Translations under genes and position numbers: made by a program | Shown here: piece after piece, positions 6,187-11,063 of the stretch | Layout of the letters: every line of letters starts with the position of its first letter | How positions within the stretch are numbered: position 1 is the stretch's first letter | Notes under the pieces: generated by a model | What the model saw: only the letters and a program-made list of their open reading frames with translations | What the model was told of the DNA's origin: nothing | Databases searched by the model: none | Assembly: GCA_018714645.1 (NCBI GenBank) | Contig: DVND01000043.1 | Location: 1-11,063, forward strand | Direction of reading: 5' to 3' | DNA length: 11,063 nucleotides | Origin: Candidatus Avimonoglobus intestinipullorum | GTDB lineage: Bacteria > Bacillota > Clostridia > UBA1381

Positions 6187-7161
6187 ATGCATCAGTTTTT
6201 TAAGAAAACAATCTCTCTCCTGGCTGCAGGGGCGCTCGCTTTTTCCGTTTCTGCGGCGGCGCTTGCCCAGGAGTTTGTGGACATGCCGGATAACTGGACC
6301 ACCTCCGCCCTGCAGAACGCGGTGGAAAACGGCCTTTTGAGCGGCGACGGGGACCGGATCATGCCGGATGACAATATCACCAGGGCGCAGATGGCGGCAA
6401 TCATTGTCCGCGCTTTCGGCGCGACGGAAACAGCCGACATTTCCCGCTATACGGACGTCAGCGCGGACATGTGGTACTATGATGAATTTTCAAAAGCGGT
6501 GGCCATGGGCGCGTTCCAGGGGGACGGCAACCTGCTCAAGCCCGACGATTTCATCACCTTCCAGGAGTGCTTTTCCGTTGTGTTCAACACATTTTTCCTG
6601 CCCGAGCCGGAAGTTTATGACGAAGCCTCAAACACCTATGTGATGGAAGATTTGGACGAGATCTTAAAGGATTTTTCCGATAAGGACGAAATTGCAGACT
6701 GGGCGAAAGTATACGCCGCATCCATCGTGAAAAACGGTTACTGGGACGGTATCAACGGGGAACTGACGCCCACGGAATACATCACCCGCTCCGAATTTGC
6801 GGTGCTGATGGACAACCTGGTAAAAACCTATGTCAACGAGCCCGGTACGTACACGGAATTCCCGGAGGGCAACGTGATGATCCGCACGCCGGGAGTTGTG
6901 CTGGACAATGTCAACACCGCATATGACATCTATGTGGGCGAGGGCGCAGGTCTCAACGGTGTGGAAATCAACAACGTGACGGCGCAGACGCTGCTGCTCC
7001 GCATCGGCGGAGAATTGTCCGTCAGCGGCGACTTTGGGCGGCTGTTGATCGAAAGCCCCTTGCTGACCGCGGACATATCGCAGGCCACCTTCGATTATAT
7101 CGCTTCCTGCGAAGGCAGCAAAATCATCCTGGGGCAAATTATGGGCGGCGCTGAATCATAA
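6187..7161 (+). CDS. Secreted three-SLH-domain surface protein
   Basis: This 324-residue exported protein is probably held on the cell wall by SLH domains binding secondary wall polymer. The ATG at 6187 is 9 nt after AAGGAG. Residues 1-27 are a signal peptide ending in AALA before QEFV. SLH unit 1 (about 30-78) has FVDMPDNW and ITRAQ. Unit 2 (about 88-137) has YTDVSADMWYYDEF, but its usual TRAE-like motif is replaced by TFQE. Unit 3 (about 163-214) has FSDKDEIADWAKVYA and ITRSEF. The final roughly 100 residues (about 228-324) are short beta-like strands (MIRTPGVVLDNV, TLLLRIGGELSVSGDF) resembling a small beta-solenoid, with no family I recognise. There is no long catalytic domain, so the role is probably structural or adhesive. 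It is monocistronic, with its own promoter and terminator. Confidence 0.93.
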   Translation: MHQFFKKTISLLAAGALAFSVSAAALAQEFVDMPDNWTTSALQNAVENGLLSGDGDRIMPDDNITRAQMAAIIVRAFGATETADISRYTDVSADMWYYDEFSKAVAMGAFQGDGNLLKPDDFITFQECFSVVFNTFFLPEPEVYDEASNTYVMEDLDEILKDFSDKDEIADWAKVYAASIVKNGYWDGINGELTPTEYITRSEFAVLMDNLVKTYVNEPGTYTEFPEGNVMIRTPGVVLDNVNTAYDIYVGEGAGLNGVEINNVTAQTLLLRIGGELSVSGDFGRLLIESPLLTADISQATFDYIASCEGSKIILGQIMGGAES

Positions 7162-7192
7162 AAAAGGCAGCTGAAAATCAGCTGCCTTTTTT
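7160..7192. terminator. Bidirectional intrinsic terminator between the SLH gene and the oxidoreductase gene
   Basis: GGCAGCTGA (7166-7174) and TCAGCTGCC (7178-7186) form a perfect 9-bp stem around AAA. It is flanked by six A on the left and six T on the right, so the stem extends and works on both strands. The A run starts within the SLH stop codon, and the T run ends within the stop codon of the convergent oxidoreductase gene (7193-7191). Confidence 0.93.
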
Positions 7193-8981
7193 ATTGCACT
7201 TCCAGCGCAAACAGTTTTACGGTTTCCGCACCCCAGGTTTTCTCCGGCACGAATTTTATTTTAGAATACGTCCCTTCAACCGGGATTCTGACAAGCCGCT
7301 GGTAGTTATTGCATTCCCGATACAGCTCTACCCATTCCCCGTCCCGCGCGCCTTCGATACGGAATTCCCGCACCAGCGCCTGCGGGACATAGACGTCCTT
7401 TTCATCGGCAAACACATTGCAATGCTGGGGATACAGCTTGATTTCATGATTCAATTCCCTCCAGGATTCCCGGTTTAATTCGCTGTCAAATACGATGCGG
7501 ACGCTGTGCACCGGCGCTTCCCGTTTCAAATCAACAATAATTTCAGCGCCGCATGCTCCCTCCCAGCAATTTTGCGTATCGCCCACCGGCCGGTCGACGC
7601 CGTTTATCAAAACAGGCGCCGGCTCCCCATCCGCTGTGAGCTCCGCCCTCTGCGTCAATTCCGGGATGCTCCTTTTGTTGTACGGCAGGTAGCAGTCGTC
7701 GTCCATCAGCATTTGCTTCAATTCTTCTATATTGGTATGGTACACGTCCCGCGGCAAAATCCGGTCCCGGATGGCAATGGCCGCAGCGCACCCCGCCGCC
7801 TGCCCCACCAGGCCGCAGGTCGCCATCACACGCGTCGCGGAAAACGCCGTGTGGCTCACGCTGATATTCCGCCCCGCAAACAACAGGTTATCAATATTTT
7901 TAGAATAGATGCATCGATATGGGATCCCAAACGGCGACGGCGCAGGGTGATAAATGGTCGGTTGTTCCCGCGTATCAAAGCCCTCGGGATGATGGTCGTC
8001 CATGGTCCAGCCGCCGTAGGCAATCAAATCGTCAAAACGGCCGCCGGCCCGCACGTCCTCCTGGGTCATGATGTAGTCGCCCACATAGCGGCGGCTCTCC
8101 CGTTTCCCCGGCAGGAATCCGACCCAGTCCAGCTCCCAGTTATCCGCATCGCATGCACCACTGTTTTTGATGAAATCCCACACGCCAAAGGCAATTTCCA
8201 GCAGGCGGTCACGCAGCTGTTCCGTATCGCCGATGGAATCGTTCACGCCGCCCAGCTCCATCCACCAGAAATTCCCGGTTGTCCATGCATCCCTTGTACG
8301 CAAATCCAGGCGGAAGGGGAAATCGTCCTCATCATAGTTTTTCGCCCATTTCGGCGGGATGTAGGTGACCTTCCGCCCCGTCTCCCGCGCCTGTATCAGG
8401 CAGCTCATGCCCATGGTGCAATTATCGCTTTGCTCCGGGGCAATATCCTCGCCAAATTCGCTGCGGGCCTCGCGCCCCATCCGCCATTCCGCGCCTGTGA
8501 GCGGCGCTAAAACACTGTCACCGGAGCAATCCGCAAACAGCGTCGCCCGCACCTCATGCCATTTCTGCGTCGTGGTCTGCCAGCCTTTTATGGACTTTAT
8601 CATTGCGCCGTCCATTTCCGCAGCGTTGCAGGAGCAGTTTAAAATCAGCTCGATATTATCCTGATACTGAATGATGCCATACAGCACGCTGTCCCAGATG
8701 GAATAATTCAGCGTGGGGTTCCGGTAGATATTCTCCAGCGCCAATTCCTCCAGGATTCCCGTTTCCCGCATATTGTCCCCATGGGCGCCGCGGATCCACA
8801 TCCGCACCTCGCTGGAGGCATTGCCCCCCAGCACCGGCCGGTCCTGCATCAGCACAACCCGCGCCCCGTGCCGCGCCGCGGACAGCGCCGTCAGCATCCC
8901 CGCAATACCGCCGCCCACCACGCACAGATCCGTCTCATGGCGGATGGTTTCAAATTTCTCTATCACACTTTTATGAATCAT
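7191..8981 (-). CDS. FAD-dependent oxidoreductase (PF12831-like) with a C-terminal beta-sandwich domain
   Basis: This 596-residue flavoprotein starts at ATG 8981, chosen because AAGAGGAAG sits just before it; the frame also opens at a TTG six codons earlier. The N-terminal Rossmann motif DLCVVGGGIAG (18-28) is followed by VVLMQDRPVLGGNASSE (43-58), LFADCSGDS (148-156) and a C-terminal FAD-contact block, FAGRNISVSHTAFSATRVM (368-386). This is the pattern of the FAD_oxidored (PF12831) family. Residues about 456-596 look like a galactose-binding/F5-8-type beta-sandwich (NGVDRPVGDTQNCWEG, then EIIVDLKREAPVHSVRIVFDS). There is no signal peptide, so it is cytoplasmic. Relatives occur in polysaccharide-use clusters and are sometimes annotated putative xanthan lyase, without proof. 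It follows the glycoside-hydrolase-like gene by 14 nt in one operon. Oxidation of a sugar or glycoside is a reasonable inference; the substrate is unknown. Confidence 0.9.
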   Translation of the reverse strand: MIHKSVIEKFETIRHETDLCVVGGGIAGMLTALSAARHGARVVLMQDRPVLGGNASSEVRMWIRGAHGDNMRETGILEELALENIYRNPTLNYSIWDSVLYGIIQYQDNIELILNCSCNAAEMDGAMIKSIKGWQTTTQKWHEVRATLFADCSGDSVLAPLTGAEWRMGREARSEFGEDIAPEQSDNCTMGMSCLIQARETGRKVTYIPPKWAKNYDEDDFPFRLDLRTRDAWTTGNFWWMELGGVNDSIGDTEQLRDRLLEIAFGVWDFIKNSGACDADNWELDWVGFLPGKRESRRYVGDYIMTQEDVRAGGRFDDLIAYGGWTMDDHHPEGFDTREQPTIYHPAPSPFGIPYRCIYSKNIDNLLFAGRNISVSHTAFSATRVMATCGLVGQAAGCAAAIAIRDRILPRDVYHTNIEELKQMLMDDDCYLPYNKRSIPELTQRAELTADGEPAPVLINGVDRPVGDTQNCWEGACGAEIIVDLKREAPVHSVRIVFDSELNRESWRELNHEIKLYPQHCNVFADEKDVYVPQALVREFRIEGARDGEWVELYRECNNYQRLVRIPVEGTYSKIKFVPEKTWGAETVKLFALEVQ

Positions 8982-8995
8982 ACGTCTTCCTCTTT

Positions 8996-10957
8996 TCAAT
9001 ATTCTATAACAACCGCCTGATGGCCCCTGACCACCGGGACTTCAAAGCGTACAACGCCATTTTCCTGGTCAAACGGCAATTCTGCCCTGTCCGGCGCAAT
9101 GTAGACCCGCTTTGCCGCCCGGTTTACACGCACCGCCGCTTCCACGCCGTACAGCGGGACAATGTCCTCAATCACTTCCACCTCGCCGCGCTTCACGGGC
9201 GACGCATACAGCAGATGCAGCACATTGCGGTTTTCCTGTTCCGTCAGCGTCAGGACACCCTGTGCCGGCAGCGTTGTCTGCACGGTTTTCTGTCCCTCCA
9301 GCAGCGCGTCCAGCGCGTACTGCACCATCCGCTTATCGATGAGGCTCCCCTTCTGCGCATAATCCGAAAACAGCTCCCATGCGATATAAATCCCATCTTT
9401 TCCGCGCACCATCGCCGGGCCGCTGCCTTTCCCCGCCGACGGCGTTTGCCGGTGGGAGCAGAAGCTAAATGTGCTTCTATTGAAATACGGATATTCCCGC
9501 ACACCGAGCACATCCCCCGTGGTGACCTCAAACGTCTGTCCCTGTTCATACATGACAAACGCCGTATTATCCCACTCTGCCAATTCAAATCCGGGGCGGA
9601 AATATTCCGGTTTATACGGGGACGGCCCCTTATACGCCACGCCGAAATCCAGCGCAAATCCCGATAAATCCTGCTTTAAGCCTGAACGGCCCGTCGCCAG
9701 CACCTTGCCCCCGTTTTCGATAAACGCCCGCAGCTTTTGGCCCAGCGGTGCATCAATTGTAATACAATCCGGCAGGATCAACACCTTATAATTTTCAAAA
9801 TCCTCTTCCAGATCAATGACATTGAATAAATAATTCCCCTCCAACAGCATCCGTACCGCGCCGGTATCCTGCACCCCCGTGCGGTCCATTCCCTCATCCG
9901 CACAGGCCGCCTGTACGGATACAACACCGATATCCGCCACATGTTTTGCAGGGTACACCCACTCTTCCAGGGCTTCCAATTCTTTATAGGCGCTGCCAAT
10001 GAGCTTATATGTAGCCATATCCATCTCGCCGGAGGGGTGCATCTGGTCGCCGATGGAGCATTTCGCACCGTTTGCGGCGGACAGCGCCACCTCATACCGC
10101 AGCGCATTTGGATGCTTGAACCCACCGAACTCGCCCCAAGACATGTGGAACTTGCCCGTCATACCAAGGAACTCCATCCCCAGCGTACGCACATATGCGG
10201 CGGACAGCGGGAAATGGTCATAGCCCCAGCCGCCTGTCGGGAGGCTTTCCAGCTCCAAATGGGTGTTAAACTGTGCAAAATCCCGGCGGCCGCGGGTGAT
10301 ATGCCCCGCATTGTGGAACACAGGCAGCCCCGGTTTGACGCTGTCAATCACCTCGCGCACCCGTTTTGCATAATGCGCGTACACCCGTTCCGCCAAGTCC
10401 GCTATGTTTTTTTCATCGTATGGGTCCTTCCCCTCCTCCAGCAGGCTTTTAATGCAATGCTGGCAATAGCAGGGATGCACGCCCACGATGTCCAGGAATA
10501 TCCCATCTGCATCGTAATTTTGCACCACCTCCCGGAGTTGTTCCAGAAAATAATCCAGATAAGGGGAATTCATGCACATCAAATGATAACCGGGCTTTGA
10601 AAAATCACTTGTCCAGGTATTGGTCTCGTCTTTGTTACGCAGCAGCCATTCCGGATGGCGGCGCGCCATTTTTTCATCCAGTCCCGCTGACAGATAGACC
10701 GGCGTTTTCACGCCGATTTCGTGCGCAGCTTCAATCTGCGCCCCCAACAAGTCAAAGCCGAGATGGGGATGCGTCTCATTGGCCTTGGAGGGATGGTATG
10801 CCCAGCCGTGATGGCATTTTGAAAAAACCGTAATGGAATTGACATGGCCGGCCTTCAGCGCCGCCTGAAACTGCTCTTTTGAAAAATTCTTTCCAATGTT
10901 TTCAATTTTTTCACTGGTGTGAAAATCCAAATGTACCTGCCGTGCATTCAATTGCAT
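8996..10957 (-). CDS. Putative glycoside hydrolase, GHL6-like TIM barrel with a beta-galactosidase-trimerisation-like domain
   Basis: This 653-residue protein has no signal peptide and is probably cytoplasmic. Residues about 1-335 resemble hypothetical glycosyl hydrolase family 6 (PF14871) and alpha-amylase/fucosidase-type barrels. VFSKCHHGWAYHPS (44-57), PVYLSAGLDE (86-95) and DGIFLDIVG (151-159, Asp156 a likely catalytic residue at a strand end) are typical. HLELESLPTGGWGYDHFP (233-250) and SWGEFGGFK (273-281) offer candidate acids. Residues about 338-435 look like the GATase-I-like trimerisation domain of GH42 enzymes (VLILPDCITI and FIENGGKVLATGRSG). The rest is beta-rich. A CxCxxC cluster at 163-168 may bind metal. 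The ATG at 10957 follows AAAGGA. It is first in a two-gene operon with the FAD oxidoreductase. The activity is not established; a debranching or de-glycosylating role on an imported oligosaccharide is inference. Confidence 0.85.
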   Translation of the reverse strand: MQLNARQVHLDFHTSEKIENIGKNFSKEQFQAALKAGHVNSITVFSKCHHGWAYHPSKANETHPHLGFDLLGAQIEAAHEIGVKTPVYLSAGLDEKMARRHPEWLLRNKDETNTWTSDFSKPGYHLMCMNSPYLDYFLEQLREVVQNYDADGIFLDIVGVHPCYCQHCIKSLLEEGKDPYDEKNIADLAERVYAHYAKRVREVIDSVKPGLPVFHNAGHITRGRRDFAQFNTHLELESLPTGGWGYDHFPLSAAYVRTLGMEFLGMTGKFHMSWGEFGGFKHPNALRYEVALSAANGAKCSIGDQMHPSGEMDMATYKLIGSAYKELEALEEWVYPAKHVADIGVVSVQAACADEGMDRTGVQDTGAVRMLLEGNYLFNVIDLEEDFENYKVLILPDCITIDAPLGQKLRAFIENGGKVLATGRSGLKQDLSGFALDFGVAYKGPSPYKPEYFRPGFELAEWDNTAFVMYEQGQTFEVTTGDVLGVREYPYFNRSTFSFCSHRQTPSAGKGSGPAMVRGKDGIYIAWELFSDYAQKGSLIDKRMVQYALDALLEGQKTVQTTLPAQGVLTLTEQENRNVLHLLYASPVKRGEVEVIEDIVPLYGVEAAVRVNRAAKRVYIAPDRAELPFDQENGVVRFEVPVVRGHQAVVIEY

Positions 10958-10994
10958 AAAATCCCATCCTTTCCATCGTTCTTAAAATATCTTT

Positions 10995-11023
10995 ATTATA
11001 ACAACCTTTTCCGGGTATTGCAA
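10995..11023 (-). promoter_or_regulatory. Extended -10 promoter of the hydrolase/oxidoreductase operon
   Basis: On the minus strand TTGCAA (11023-11018), a 17-nt spacer ending in TGT, and TATAAT (11000-10995) form a sigma-A promoter with TGn extension. The start should be near 10988, about 31 nt before the ATG at 10957. The flank from 11024 to the window end is very A/T-rich and may act as an UP element; no cre-like site was seen in the leader. Confidence 0.8.
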
Positions 11024-11063
11024 TTATAAATTTTTATTATTTCTAAAAATATTTTAACATCTT

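Noticed and set aside
7506..8510. Long plus-strand open frame of 334 codons
   Set aside because: It lies fully antisense to the well supported FAD oxidoreductase, has a low-complexity, Arg/Pro/His-rich translation typical of a GC-rich shadow frame, and no ribosome site or promoter.

Overview
This window looks like chromosome from a Gram-positive, probably gut-type, Clostridia (Firmicutes) bacterium. The evidence is the set of AAGGAGG-like ribosome binding sites, sigma-A promoters with 17-nt spacers and frequent TGn extended -10 boxes, intrinsic terminators, a diacylglycerol-type lipoprotein, and secreted SLH and copper-amine-oxidase-N (stalk) proteins. Genus cannot be fixed from sequence alone. 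I see no rRNA, tRNA, CRISPR array or insertion sequence. The genes are closely packed and every gap is under about 300 bases.

Left block (1-2846, minus strand): a three-gene ABC importer operon of the COG2984/COG4120/COG1101 type, the family that includes TrpXYZ. The order is lipoprotein binding protein, permease, ATPase, and the ATPase runs off the left edge. It is driven by a perfect TTGACA-17-TATAAT promoter. Its leader holds a terminator-like hairpin, and a perfect 10-bp inverted repeat separates the binding-protein gene from the permease gene.

Middle block (2911-7192): two monocistronic plus-strand genes for exported surface proteins, a stalk-domain protein and a three-SLH protein. They flank a compact minus-strand operon of three overlapping genes: a PqqD-family peptide chaperone, an S24/S26 (signal-peptidase-fold) protein and a Cof-type HAD phosphatase. 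Both convergent gene pairs share one bidirectional terminator that begins at or within the stop codons.

Right block (7191-11023, minus strand): a two-gene operon of a cytoplasmic glycoside-hydrolase-like protein (GHL6-like TIM barrel plus beta-galactosidase-trimerisation-like domain) followed 14 nt later by an FAD-dependent oxidoreductase (PF12831-like) with a C-terminal sugar-binding-like beta-sandwich. Its own promoter lies just inside the right edge.

The two most promising leads for something undescribed are the hydrolase/flavoprotein pair, a possible redox-assisted glycoside degradation module, and the PqqD/S26/HAD operon, which has RiPP-like parts but no visible precursor peptide or modifying enzyme.
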